Below, one piece after another: positions 48,820 to 59,027 of a stretch of DNA of 64,000 bases (position 1 is its first letter; each line of letters starts with the position of its first letter). Both the position numbers and the translations under genes were made by a program. The notes below the pieces were generated by a model. It saw only the letters and a program-made list of their open reading frames with translations. It did no database searches and had not been told where the DNA came from. The stretch is from Lysobacter alkalisoli (GTDB lineage Bacteria; Pseudomonadota; Gammaproteobacteria; Xanthomonadales; Xanthomonadaceae): positions 630,001 to 694,000 of the forward strand of contig NZ_CP041242.1 in NCBI RefSeq assembly GCF_006547045.1. The letters run 5' to 3'.

Positions 48820-51800
48820 ATGCCCGGAGCGAGCAGTCCAATGATCTCGACGCCATTCCGTTCTCCCCGCTGGCGCGCCGCGACCGGCGTGGCCCTGTTC
48901 GCCGTTGCATTCGCCGGATGCTCGCCGCAGTCCGGAGCGCAAGCTCCGGCCGCACCGTCCGCCGCGCCGGCGACGGAATACTTCTGGTCGTCCTTCGAAG
49001 ACGGCGATCCCGCGCTCATCGAAGGCCGGATCGAACGGGCCAAGGACGTGGACATGGCTCTCCGCCACGCCGATGGCCCCGACGCCGCGTACACCGCCCG
49101 GACGCAGGCGGGATTCACCGGCGTGCGCTCGCTTGAGTACGCCGGGGGAATCAACGGCAGTGACGGCGGGCATGCCTTGCATGCGGTATTCGAAGTCAGC
49201 ATTCCGGTGACGGCTGCGATGGAGCTGTCCTACCGGATCTTCCCGCGGTTCATGGATGGCGACTCCGGGTCGGGTCTGGAGCAGGCTCCGCGCTATCCCA
49301 GCACCTACGTCGCCGTTGACCTGGCGTTCTCCGACGGCACCTGGCTGTCCGACCTCGGCGCGCTGGACCAGCACGGCTTCATGTTGTCGCCGCGCGGGCA
49401 GGGGGCGTCGAAGTCCCTCTACACCAATCAGTGGAACCACAAGCAGGCGCGCATCGGCGAGGTGGCCGCGGGCAAGACGATCGAACGGATCCTGGTCGGC
49501 ATCGAGGCACCGTTCGGCCCCGCCACCTTCCGTGGATGGATCGACGATATCCGGCTCTTCGACGGCGGTGCTGCCGATGTGCCGGTTGCTGCAACGCCGA
49601 AGCGTCCCAGCGACCACGTGCTGACCACCCGCGGCACCAATTCCAGCGGTGCCTTCTCGCGCGGCAACACCATCCCCGCCACCGCGATGCCGCACGGGTT
49701 CAACTTCTGGGCGCCGGTCACCGACGCCGGTTCACTGAGCTGGTTCTACGAGTACAGCAAGCGCAACGACGAGCGGAACCTGCCGCGGCTGCAGGCGCTG
49801 ACGTTGAGCCACGAGACCAGCCCGTGGATGGGTGACCGGCAGACCTTCCAGGTGATGCCGTCGATCGCCAACGGCGAGCCCAGCGCCAACCGCGCCGATC
49901 GCGCGGTGTCGTTCCGGCACGAGAACGAAGTCGCCCGGCCGCATCATTACCGCGTCGAGCTCGACAACGGCATCGTCGCCGAGATCGCGCCGACCGATCA
50001 CGCAGCCATGTTCCGGTTCACCTTTCCCGGCGACGACGCCAGCCTGATCTTCGACAACGTCGACGACCGCGGCGGCTTGTCCTTGTCGCCCGACAGCAGC
50101 GAGCTGACCGGCTACACCGACACCCGCAGCGGATTGTCCAATGGCGCCGGCCGCATGTTCGTCTACGCGAAGTTCGACCGCCCGGTCGCCGCCGGCGGCA
50201 AGTTGGTTGCCACCGATGGGCCGAAGGACCAGGGGCCGCGGGTCAACGTACCCGGCTACTACCGTTTCGATGTCGGCGTGGACCGCTCGGTCACGATGCG
50301 CATCGCCACTTCGCTGATCAGCGTCGAACAGGCGAAGCACAACCTCGCGCTGCAGATCGCCGACAGCGACAGCTTCGAGGACGTGCGCGAGCGCGCACGG
50401 CAGGCCTGGGACGAAAAACTCGGCGTGATCGAGGTCGAGGGTGCCAGCCCGGACCAGCTCACTACGCTGTACTCCAACCTCTACCGCCTGTTCCTGTACC
50501 CGAACGCCGGGCATGAGAATGTCGGCAACAATCAGGCTCCGGTCTGGAAGCACGCGGTGCAGTCCTCCGCCAGCAACGACATCGCCGAAGGCACGACCGA
50601 GACGCAGACCGGCGCGCCGGTCGTCGACGGCAAGGTCTACGTCAACAACGGCTTCTGGGACACCTACCGCACTACATGGGCGGCCTATTCGCTGCTTGCG
50701 CCCCGTCAGGCCGCGGAGATGGTCAACGGCTTCGTCCAGCATTACCACGATGGTGGATGGGTGCCCCGCTGGTCCTCGCCCGGCTATGCCAACCTGATGA
50801 CCGGCACCAGCTCGGACGTCTCGTTCGCCGACGCGTACGTGAAAGGGGTCGAGGGCATCGACGTCGCCTCCACCTACGCGGCGATGATCAAGAACGCCGC
50901 CGTCGTGCCGCCGAACGACAACATCGGCCGCAAGGGCATGGACGTGGCGCCGTTCATCGGCTACGTGCCGAGCTCGGTGGGCGAGGGCGTTTCCTGGGCG
51001 CTGGAGGGCTACATCAACGACTACGGCATCGCCAACATGCTGGCGGCGATGGCGGAAGATCCGGCGGCCCCCGTTGCGCGGGACCGGCTGGAGGCCGAGA
51101 GCGAGTACTACCGCAGCCGCGCGCTCAACTACAGCCACATGTTCGACCCGGCGATCGGCTTCTTCCAGGGCCGCTCGATCGACGGCACGTGGAAGTCGGC
51201 CGCAGGCGACTACAACCCCGAGGTCTGGGGCCACGACCACGACTACACCGAAACCAACGGATGGGGTTTCGCCTTTCTCGTGCCGCACGACGGCCAGGGG
51301 TTGGCCAATCTCTATGGCGGCCGTGACGGTCTGGCGCGCAAGCTCGACCAGTATTTCTCAACGCCCGAGACTGCGGCTTATCCCGGCTCCTACGGCCGGG
51401 TGATCCACGAAATCGTCGAAGCCCGCGATGTGCGCATGGGCCAATGGGGCTTCTCCAACCAGGTCGCCCACCACGTGCCATGGATGTACCTGTACGCCGG
51501 TCAGCCCTGGCGCACGCAGGAAATCGTCCGCGAAACCCTGGCCCGCATGTACGTCGGCTCGGAAATCGGCCAGGGCTATCCCGGTGACGAGGACAATGGC
51601 GAGTCGTCGACGTGGTGGCTGTTCGCCGCGCTAGGCTTCTATCCGCTGCAGATGGGCAGCGAGCACCTGGTGATCGGCTCGCCGCTGTTCACCCGGGCCA
51701 CCGTGCACCTTGAGAACGGCAGGAAGCTGGTGATCAGCGCGCCGGAGAACAGCCGCGACAACATTTACGTAACCGGCGTCACCGTGAATGGCAAGGTCTG

Positions 51801-52392
51801 GAACCGCACCGTCATCCCGCACAGGCTGCTGGCCGAGGGCGGACGCATCGACTTCAAGATGGGGGCCGAACCCGGCACGTGGGGCAGCGAAACGTCGGCC
51901 CTGCCGCCATCGCTGACTGCGGGCGATGCGCCCCCAGCGCCGCTGGCCGACCTTACCGGCCCTGGCCGCGGTACTGTCTCGGCAAGCGTGTCCGCGGTGA
52001 AAGCAGGTGACCTGTTCGACAACACCTCGCGTACCGAGGTCGTCTTCACCGGCGCACCGCCGGCGTCGGTGACATATGCATTCGACGCGACACCGGCTGT
52101 GGCGATGAGCTTCTACACGCTCACCTCCGGCAGCACCGGCGGCCACCCGGCCGGCTGGATCCTCGAAGGTTCCGACGACGGCAGCACCTGGCAGGAACTG
52201 GATCGCCGCAGCGGCGAGAGCTTCGAGTGGGCGCGCTACACCCGGCCGTTCCGACTCGATGCCTCCGCGAAGTATCGCCACTACCGGCTCGTCATCACCG
52301 AAGCCAGCGACCCGCAACAGTTCTCGCTGGCCGAGATCGAGCTGCTCGGCATGCCGGAGATGCGTCCGCTGGACCCGGGCCCGGCGCGATGA
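48820..52392 (+). CDS. GH92 alpha-mannosidase lipoprotein with C-terminal F5/8-type domain
   Basis: This 1190-residue protein has a lipoprotein signal (VALFAVAFAGC; lipidated Cys near residue 34). An N-terminal beta-rich module (about 50-265) precedes the GH92 catalytic region (about 270-1000: RGTNSSGAFSRGNTIPATAMPHG, NNGFWDTYRTTWAAY, DGGWVPRWSSPGY). The catalytic-site segments read SNQVAHHVPWMY and YPGDEDNGESSTWWLF, differing from the NEPTMHVPW and GNDDLGTMS of the first GH92, so linkage specificity probably differs. Residues about 1055-1185 resemble an F5/8 type C or CBM32-like carbohydrate-binding domain. It is 9 bases after the epimerase gene; its stop overlaps the GH99 start. Confidence 0.92.
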   Translation: MPGASSPMISTPFRSPRWRAATGVALFAVAFAGCSPQSGAQAPAAPSAAPATEYFWSSFEDGDPALIEGRIERAKDVDMALRHADGPDAAYTARTQAGFTGVRSLEYAGGINGSDGGHALHAVFEVSIPVTAAMELSYRIFPRFMDGDSGSGLEQAPRYPSTYVAVDLAFSDGTWLSDLGALDQHGFMLSPRGQGASKSLYTNQWNHKQARIGEVAAGKTIERILVGIEAPFGPATFRGWIDDIRLFDGGAADVPVAATPKRPSDHVLTTRGTNSSGAFSRGNTIPATAMPHGFNFWAPVTDAGSLSWFYEYSKRNDERNLPRLQALTLSHETSPWMGDRQTFQVMPSIANGEPSANRADRAVSFRHENEVARPHHYRVELDNGIVAEIAPTDHAAMFRFTFPGDDASLIFDNVDDRGGLSLSPDSSELTGYTDTRSGLSNGAGRMFVYAKFDRPVAAGGKLVATDGPKDQGPRVNVPGYYRFDVGVDRSVTMRIATSLISVEQAKHNLALQIADSDSFEDVRERARQAWDEKLGVIEVEGASPDQLTTLYSNLYRLFLYPNAGHENVGNNQAPVWKHAVQSSASNDIAEGTTETQTGAPVVDGKVYVNNGFWDTYRTTWAAYSLLAPRQAAEMVNGFVQHYHDGGWVPRWSSPGYANLMTGTSSDVSFADAYVKGVEGIDVASTYAAMIKNAAVVPPNDNIGRKGMDVAPFIGYVPSSVGEGVSWALEGYINDYGIANMLAAMAEDPAAPVARDRLEAESEYYRSRALNYSHMFDPAIGFFQGRSIDGTWKSAAGDYNPEVWGHDHDYTETNGWGFAFLVPHDGQGLANLYGGRDGLARKLDQYFSTPETAAYPGSYGRVIHEIVEARDVRMGQWGFSNQVAHHVPWMYLYAGQPWRTQEIVRETLARMYVGSEIGQGYPGDEDNGESSTWWLFAALGFYPLQMGSEHLVIGSPLFTRATVHLENGRKLVISAPENSRDNIYVTGVTVNGKVWNRTVIPHRLLAEGGRIDFKMGAEPGTWGSETSALPPSLTAGDAPPAPLADLTGPGRGTVSASVSAVKAGDLFDNTSRTEVVFTGAPPASVTYAFDATPAVAMSFYTLTSGSTGGHPAGWILEGSDDGSTWQELDRRSGESFEWARYTRPFRLDASAKYRHYRLVITEASDPQQFSLAEIELLGMPEMRPLDPGPAR

Positions 52393-53516
52393 GCCGGACA
52401 GGTGCCGGCTTGCTGCTGGCGCTGGCGGCGCTGCTGGCTGCCTGTGTCAGCAACCCGCGCGCACCGACAGCCGTGGCGGTGAACCCGCATGCGATCGTTT
52501 TCTACTACAACTGGTATGGCAGTCCTGAGATCGACGGAGAACGCCTGCACTGGTCGCATCCGGTGCTCAAGTTCAACCCGGACGATCCCGATCGGCCGGA
52601 CATTCCCGGCAATGGCGATATCGCCGCTGATTTCTATCCCGCGCTGGGCGAGTACTCCAGCGCCGATCCGTCCGTGGTCGAGGCGCACATGCGGATGATC
52701 GCGCAGGCCGGCATCGGCATCGTCGCGGTGACCTGGCTGGGCGAGGATGACCCGAGTGCGCGCAGTCTGCCGCTCTTGTTCGATGCCGCCGCGCGCCATG
52801 GCCTGCGCGTGTGTTTCCAGATCGAACCGGCCGCACGTCCTGACATCGTTGCCGCGCGCGCGGCGATCGTGCGTATCGTCGAGCGGTTTGGGGATCACCC
52901 TGCGTTCCATCGTGCCCCGGACAGTGGCCGGCCACTTTTCTTCGTCTACGACTCTTATCATCTCCCGGCCGCTGATTGGGCGCGGCTGTTGCGCGATGAT
53001 GGCGACCTCAGCCTGCGTGGCGGCGCGTTCGACGCCGAGGTGATCGGGCTCTGGGTCGAGGCAGACGAGCACGCCTTCTTCCGCGACGGCGGCTTCGATG
53101 GGTTCTACACCTATTTCGCCAGCCGAGGCTTCACCTACGGCTCGACCCCGGAACACTGGCCGGCGCTGCAGCGCTGGGCGGCGGACAATGGTCTGCGTTT
53201 CGTGCCGTCGGTCGGTCCCGGCTACATCGATGCGCGGGTGCGGCCGTGGAACGGCGCCAATACCCATGACCGTGATGGTGGACGCTATTACGACGAAATG
53301 TTCGCCGCAGCCTTGGCCAGCGGCGCGCCGTACATCGCGATCACTTCGTTCAACGAGTGGCATGAGGGCACCCAGATCGAACCGGCGGTGCCGCATGCGG
53401 CGCGGGGACGCACCTACCTCGACTACGCACCGTTGGCGCCTGGTGATTATCTGCAGCGCACGCGTCACTGGTTGTCGAAGCATCCGCCCGGCCTGCAATC
53501 GTCGGCACCACGATGA
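52389..53516 (+). CDS. GH99 endo-alpha-1,2-mannosidase-like lipoprotein
   Basis: This 375-residue protein begins with a lipoprotein signal (LLLALAALLAACVS, Cys near residue 19). The mature part matches GH99: FYYNWYGSPEIDGERLHWSHP at the N-terminus, then AGIGIVAVTWLG and the catalytic stretch AITSFNEWHEGTQIEPAVP with both Glu residues. GH99 enzymes cut internally next to an alpha-1,2-linked mannose or glucosylated mannose in N-glycan arms or yeast mannan. ATGA overlap with the preceding GH92 gene indicates co-translation and joint surface or periplasmic action. Confidence 0.9.
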   Translation: MSRTGAGLLLALAALLAACVSNPRAPTAVAVNPHAIVFYYNWYGSPEIDGERLHWSHPVLKFNPDDPDRPDIPGNGDIAADFYPALGEYSSADPSVVEAHMRMIAQAGIGIVAVTWLGEDDPSARSLPLLFDAAARHGLRVCFQIEPAARPDIVAARAAIVRIVERFGDHPAFHRAPDSGRPLFFVYDSYHLPAADWARLLRDDGDLSLRGGAFDAEVIGLWVEADEHAFFRDGGFDGFYTYFASRGFTYGSTPEHWPALQRWAADNGLRFVPSVGPGYIDARVRPWNGANTHDRDGGRYYDEMFAAALASGAPYIAITSFNEWHEGTQIEPAVPHAARGRTYLDYAPLAPGDYLQRTRHWLSKHPPGLQSSAPR

Positions 53517-53571
53517 TGTTGTCGCCCGACCGTGTGTACTCCGGCCGCCCAAATCTGCGCATAATCGGTGA

Positions 53572-54504
53572 ATGAAGAAGATTCCATTACTGATCGATAC
53601 CGACCCGGGCGTCGACGACGCCCTCGCCCTGTTGATGGCCTTCAACGATGACCGCCACGAGGTGGTCGGCCTGACCATCGCCGCCGGCAACGTCGGCCTC
53701 GGCCATACCGTGCGCAACGCGCTGAAGATCTGCGAGGTCGCCGACAGCGACGCGCCGGTGTTCGCCGGTTGCCCGACACCGCTGCTGCACCCCGCGCCCG
53801 ATGCCGCCGACGTGCACGGCAAGGATGGCCTCGGCGACACCGGCTACACCCCGTCCACGCGCGAAGCCGGAGCCGAGCATGCGGCTTTGGCGATCATCCG
53901 CCTCTCGCACGAACATTCCGGCCGACTGGTGCTGGTCGCACTCGGTCCGTTGACCAACCTGGCGCTGGCATTGCGGCTGGACCCGACGTTGCCCGGACGC
54001 ATCGCCCGCCTGGTGGTGATGGGCGGCGCGGTGACCGCACAGGGCAACATCACCGCCTCGGCCGAGTTCAACATCCATTTCGATCCCGAGGCCGCGCACA
54101 TCGTGTTCGAGGCCTTCCCGATGGCGGATCTCGCCGACTGGGAGGCCACCGTCGCCCACAGTCTCCACCATGCCGAGGTGCGCGAGTGGCTGGCGGTTCC
54201 GACCGACCGGGCGCGGTTTTATGAGGCGGTGTCGCGACAGACCCGCGAGTGGTCCGAGGACCGCCGCGGCGACCGCTGGTTCTGTGCCGATGCCCTGGCC
54301 ATGGCCTGGGCACTGCAGCCGGACGGGGCGGAGCAGGTCGAGCCCCGTCCGATGGCGGTGGCTTTGGAAGGCCGTCACAGTCGCGGTTCCACCGTGGTCG
54401 ACTGGCGCCGCCAGAGCGGCCGGCCGGACAACGTCCGTATCCTGATGCGCTACGACCAGGCCCGGTTCGAGGCGATGATCCGGGCGGCGGTGGCGGCCGG
54501 CTGA
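53572..54504 (+). CDS. Inosine/uridine-preferring nucleoside hydrolase
   Basis: This 310-residue protein has the calcium-binding [15 protein letters not shown] motif (residues 9-23), then [11 protein letters not shown] and [28 protein letters not shown], all hallmarks of the IUNH family that cleaves ribonucleosides to base and ribose. No signal peptide, so it is cytosolic. The gene follows the GH99 gene by 55 bases on the same strand, but a nucleoside function does not obviously belong to glycan use; it may be the next independent gene. Confidence 0.93.
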   Translation: MKKIPLLIDTDPGVDDALALLMAFNDDRHEVVGLTIAAGNVGLGHTVRNALKICEVADSDAPVFAGCPTPLLHPAPDAADVHGKDGLGDTGYTPSTREAGAEHAALAIIRLSHEHSGRLVLVALGPLTNLALALRLDPTLPGRIARLVVMGGAVTAQGNITASAEFNIHFDPEAAHIVFEAFPMADLADWEATVAHSLHHAEVREWLAVPTDRARFYEAVSRQTREWSEDRRGDRWFCADALAMAWALQPDGAEQVEPRPMAVALEGRHSRGSTVVDWRRQSGRPDNVRILMRYDQARFEAMIRAAVAAG

Positions 54505-54532
54505 ACACCGGCCGGGCCGACAATCAATGTAC

Positions 54533-54561
54533 TTGCCTGGGGGCAGGGGCGCCGCTATACT
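54533..54561 (+). promoter_or_regulatory. Sigma-70 promoter of rpmE2
   Basis: TTGCCT and TATACT are separated by exactly 17 bases, 35 bases upstream of the rpmE2 start. It is the clearest sigma-70 promoter in the window. Confidence 0.8.
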
Positions 54562-54595
54562 GCCCCGCTTCCCTCAGCTCAGATTGGTGAGTGCC

Positions 54596-54841
54596 ATGAA
54601 GGCCGGCATCCATCCCGAATACCGCGAAGTCGTGTTCCAAGACGTGACCACCGACTTCCAGTTCCTGACTCGCTCCACCCTCGACAGCAAAGAGACGGTG
54701 AAGTTCGAGGACGGCAACGAGTACCCGCTGATCAAGGTCGATATTTCGTCCGCATCGCACCCGTTCTACACGGGCAAGCACAAGATCATGGATACCGGCG
54801 GTCGCATCGACAAGTTCCGCAACCGCTACGCGAAGAAGTAA
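54596..54841 (+). CDS. rpmE2: 50S ribosomal protein L31, type B
   Basis: This 81-residue protein starts [20 protein letters not shown] and ends [14 protein letters not shown]. It lacks the zinc-binding cysteines of the type A protein, which marks it as the zinc-independent paralogue. In many bacteria type B L31 replaces type A under zinc limitation, but I see no clear Zur box at the promoter, and in xanthomonads it is often the main form. Confidence 0.95.
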   Translation: MKAGIHPEYREVVFQDVTTDFQFLTRSTLDSKETVKFEDGNEYPLIKVDISSASHPFYTGKHKIMDTGGRIDKFRNRYAKK

Positions 54842-54850
54842 TGCGGTCGA

Positions 54851-54878
54851 CGTGCTTGCGTATAGCGCGAGCACGTTT
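54851..54878 (+). terminator. Terminator-like hairpin after rpmE2
   Basis: CGTGCTTGCG and CGCGAGCACG pair around a TATAG loop and are followed by TTT. It lies 9 bases after the stop codon. The tail is short, so strength is uncertain. Confidence 0.55.
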
Positions 54879-54998
54879 GCCGTTGCAACATCCTGGCGAA
54901 GTGCTTCACGGCAGTCGAACGGCTGATCAGGCCGGAATCAAGCTTCTCAGCCGTATCGCACCTGCAAAGACAGGCTGTCCCGCGATTTGAAGGTCCAT

Positions 54999-55022
54999 AG
55001 CCCGCCATCTGGCGGGCTTTTG
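54999..55022 (+). terminator. Second hairpin with T-run in the rpmE2-gltA gap
   Basis: AGCCCGCC and GGCGGGCT form a perfect 8-bp stem with ATCT loop, followed by TTTT. The 379-base gap between rpmE2 and gltA otherwise shows only this, the earlier hairpin and the palindrome at 55097. Confidence 0.65.
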
Positions 55023-55096
55023 GCGTTGGTGCGTCGTTTCTGCCCGGCCCTTGGGCTTTGCTCCAACCCCGGCTCCTTCGCCTGTGACTTTGGTCC

Positions 55097-55118
55097 AACC
55101 CTGCGCCGGCGCAGGGTT
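55097..55118. promoter_or_regulatory. Perfect 22-bp palindrome at the gltA promoter
   Basis: AACCCTGCGCC is followed directly by its reverse complement GGCGCAGGGTT. A GATAAT -10-like hexamer (55123-55128) begins 4 bases later, and no good -35 fits, so the palindrome occupies the -35 zone. It may be an operator or activator site for gltA. Confidence 0.5.
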
Positions 55119-55220
55119 ATGCGATAATTCACCGGTTGTGGTCCGGCCATTGTCGGCTGCGATCCTGTCCCCCCTACGTGCCCGGGCCCCGTGCCCGCAT
55201 GTCGACATGAGGAGTATTCC

Positions 55221-56500
<1,280 letters not shown>

Positions 56501-56525
<25 letters not shown>

Positions 56526-57409
56526 GCATCGCCCTCATGGCAGTCGCCCTGAACGCCCCGCCCCGCGGGGCGTTCTGCTTTCCGGGCGCCGGCTGGCACG
56601 CGCTGGAAATAGAAGCCGTAGTAGCGGTCGATGGCGTATTCCGGCGCGAACGGAATGCGCACGTGGCGCTCGGGCAACTCCCAGCGGTCGCGAACCTCGT
56701 AGCCCAGTGCCTGCATCCGGGCTGTCAGCTCGGCGATGCCCATTACCCGGTATGGGCAGATGGCGATGCCGAGGTTCTGCAGGGTGAAGAAACTCCGTTG
56801 CGGATGCATCGGGCTCAGGTTGAACAGCACGTGTGCAGGCGGTGACGCCAGGCCGGCGAGCAGGTCGGGCAGGCTGTAGTCGAGGTATTGCAACGCGCCG
56901 GTGCTCAGGAGAAAGTCGCAGCCGTCGGCATCGGCGGGGCCGGTAGCGAAGCGCAACCGCTGCTTGGGGTCGTGCTCGCGGGCGTGGTGGCGACCGGCCT
57001 CCATGACCTGCGGGACATCGAGCACGCACCAGTCGAGATCGTCGGGCAGACCGAGATAGCGGTCGAAGGCATAGTAGGCGAGGCCGATATGGCCGCCCAG
57101 GTCGAAGACCCGCCGTGTGCCGCCGGCAATGGCCTGCTCCAGCCAGAACAGCGCCGCGTAGTCGCAGGTGCGCAGACGCCTGAGCTGCGACAGGTACAAG
57201 CCGCCGGCCGCTTCGACGTCGTAGGTCGGCGGAAGGCGTTCGGACGTGAGTGCCCGTGCCGCTGCCAGTGCCTCCTCGTACTGGTCATAGACCCCGAGAT
57301 AGATGTTGCCGTGCCGATAGGGACGCCGGAAATAACGACGATACAGCGGCCGCGCCAGCAGGCTGAGGAGCGGCAGTTCCATGATCCGGCTGGCGATATG
57401 GATACGCAT
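56501..57409 (-). CDS. Putative SAM-dependent methyltransferase (TIGR04325-type)
   Basis: This 302-residue protein resembles the LIC12133/TIGR04325 family of predicted methyltransferases found in polysaccharide clusters: [24 protein letters not shown], the glycine-rich [14 protein letters not shown] (about residues 100-113) typical of SAM binding, [11 protein letters not shown] and [14 protein letters not shown]. The last 25 or so residues are Arg/Gly-rich and are encoded by the complement of the gltA terminator and 3' end, so the protein may effectively end at GFYFQRVP. The real substrate is unknown, and no capsule or lipopolysaccharide genes lie nearby in the window. Confidence 0.85.
56552..56582 (+). 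terminator. gltA terminator
   Basis: AACGCCCCGC and GCGGGGCGTT form a perfect 10-bp stem with a CCC loop, followed by ctgcttt. It lies 27 bases after the gltA stop and inside the antisense methyltransferase frame. Confidence 0.85.
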
Positions 57410-57558
57410 TGCGGGCGGAGGAGCTGGGTGCCTGAACGGGCGAGCCTAGGCGGGGATTACCTGCACAAACGTCCCGCTCGGCTCAGCCAGGCCAGCTGTT
57501 GCGAATGCTGAACTGTCGCTGGGGTTCCAGTAGCAGCCGAAGCCGGGATGATCCGCTG

Positions 57559-57851
57559 TCACGGGCGCTCGTAAGCTTCGATCTCGTCTGCCACAAGCGA
57601 TTCCCGCAACTGCGCCGCCGATGCCTGCTTCATCAGCAGGCCATCGACGCTGGAGAGCGGGCTTGGCTCAGCGTGGTCAACGGCAGCACGGCAACATCGA
57701 ATGCCAGCTCTTCGGTGCTGAACACCCAGGCCGGCAGGTCGGCGCTGCGTTCCAGATCCAGTCGCAGCCGGCGCGTGCGCGATTCGGCCGGGACGTCGTG
57801 TTGCTCAAGGAAACGCATCACCGCTTCGGCATCGTTGCTGTAGGCGTGAGT
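57559..57851 (-). pseudogene. Broken partial copy of the hypothetical gene at 59028
   Basis: The minus strand encodes HAYSNDAEAVMRFLEQHDVP, then LPAWVFSTEELAFDVAVLPL, closely similar to the C-terminal part of the protein encoded at 59028-59702. The frame breaks after LTTLSQA by loss of one C (gcccgctctcc instead of gccccgctctcc) and resumes SSVDGLLMKQASAAQLRESL to a stop at 57559. The N-terminal two thirds are missing. It is a decayed, truncated duplicate. The neighbouring gaps at 57410-57558 and 57852-57887 show nothing else. Confidence 0.8.
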
Positions 57852-57887
57852 GCTTTATCGAGGAGGTGGGGCGGGGTTGTGTAGTGA

Positions 57888-57917
57888 TTGACGGTAGCTG
57901 ATTTTCGATGGTATAGA
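57888..57917 (+). promoter_or_regulatory. Sigma-70-like promoter of the lower-GC insert
   Basis: TTGACG and TATAGA are separated by 18 bases, 46 bases upstream of the glycine-zipper gene. The surrounding 80 bases are much more A+T-rich than the rest of the window. Confidence 0.65.
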
Positions 57918-57963
57918 ATCAAAGTTAGGATGGCTTGCATGATTAATTAAGGAGGATGTCGTG

Positions 57964-58362
57964 ATGCGAAATCTGGTCTTGTTACTCTGGGTAGCACTGA
58001 TCGGTACTCCGGGCGTCGCGTTTGCGCAGGACACAGATCCAGGGGGGCAAGCCACCACCGAACCCGCCGTGCACGGGCCGAAGGTTCACGTGTCGGAGTC
58101 AGAGGATATTACGGGTTGTTCGGACTCCTCTGGCGGTACCTTAGCTGGTGCAGGAATTGCTGCTGGTGGACTTATAGGCAATAAGTTCGGTGGCAGCGGC
58201 ACGTCCATTGGCGCGCAAGTGGGGGAGGCAGTGGGCGATCACGTGGGCCGGAAGGTTCGATGTGATCCCCGTGCGGAAATTGAAGATGGGGCGCAGACCG
58301 AACAGCCACGCAAAGAGAAGGGGGCGAGTTTGAGGCGCTTGAAAGGAGCTCTTGGGCTTTAG
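57964..58362 (+). CDS. Secreted small protein with glycine-zipper segment
   Basis: This 132-residue protein has a signal peptide (MRNLVLLLWVALIGTPGVAFAQ) followed by an acidic spacer and a glycine-rich stretch, GGTLAGAGIAAGGLIGNKFG then GAQVGEAVGDHVGRK (about residues 58-95), of glycine-zipper type as in some outer-membrane or lipoprotein-like proteins. The C-terminus is charged. Function is not recognised. The ribosome-binding site is aaggagg; a GTG directly precedes the ATG. It lies 3 bases before the next gene and is probably its operon partner. Confidence 0.75.
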   Translation: MRNLVLLLWVALIGTPGVAFAQDTDPGGQATTEPAVHGPKVHVSESEDITGCSDSSGGTLAGAGIAAGGLIGNKFGGSGTSIGAQVGEAVGDHVGRKVRCDPRAEIEDGAQTEQPRKEKGASLRRLKGALGL

Positions 58363-58365
58363 CGC

Positions 58366-58887
58366 ATGAAGCACTCGATGATTGCGATCCCCGTTGCTTT
58401 TATGGCAGTGATCGCGGGTGTAGCGATCCTTTTCCAGCCACAACCCGCCCAGGCTCAGAGACCTGTGGTGGTCATACCGATGTGTACATCGCCAGTGGCC
58501 CGTAATCAGATGCATGTGGAGCGTACTTTCGGCGCACTGGCTTACGATGATCGCACTGCTACCTGGTATACGACGTACGGCTACCCTTCCAAGGGGAAGG
58601 CAAGAAAAGGTGTCATATCTCATTGCCAGGACAAAGGCGGCTCGTGCAGATTGATGCTGTCCTACAGCAATCAATGTGCTGCGGTAGCGCGAGTGATCGA
58701 AAACGGGGCTCCAGTGCCCGGAAAGGATTCGCTTAATACCGGAAGCACCGAGGCGGAAGCGGGGGCCAACGCGCTCCGCTCGTGCGAAGCGGACTGGGGG
58801 AGCGCATGTGCAACGCAATTTGTCAATTGCAGTCACAGTGGCGTTAACGTCACCAGGTGGACCGAGTGGCAACAGCACCAATGTTAA
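58366..58887 (+). CDS. DUF4189 domain protein, secreted and cysteine-rich
   Basis: This 173-residue protein has a signal peptide or N-terminal membrane segment (MIAIPVAFMAVIAGVAILFQ, then AQAQ) and a DUF4189-type region: FGALAYDDRTATWYTTYGYP, KGVISHCQDKGGSCRLMLSY, NQCAAVARV. Eight or more cysteines suggest disulphide bonds in the periplasm or outside. DUF4189 has no established function. Codon and base composition is less GC-biased than neighbours, and with the gene before it sits between a broken and an intact copy of another gene, which suggests insertion by transfer. Confidence 0.8.
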   Translation: MKHSMIAIPVAFMAVIAGVAILFQPQPAQAQRPVVVIPMCTSPVARNQMHVERTFGALAYDDRTATWYTTYGYPSKGKARKGVISHCQDKGGSCRLMLSYSNQCAAVARVIENGAPVPGKDSLNTGSTEAEAGANALRSCEADWGSACATQFVNCSHSGVNVTRWTEWQQHQC

Positions 58888-59027
58888 GTCGGCCGGATTT
58901 CAAGCTATGAGGTTTGATCTTGCCTCTTATAGATTAAACAGAGGGACTACTGGTTCACCTTAGTTTGCGGATGAAGTTGTTTATTCGGGGTGTCCGTGAA
59001 GCAAGAGTGGGGTCACGCTGTGATGTC

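Noticed and set aside
54842-55220. A possible tRNA or riboswitch between rpmE2 and gltA
   Set aside because: Only simple hairpins and the gltA palindrome were found; no cloverleaf or known aptamer pattern.
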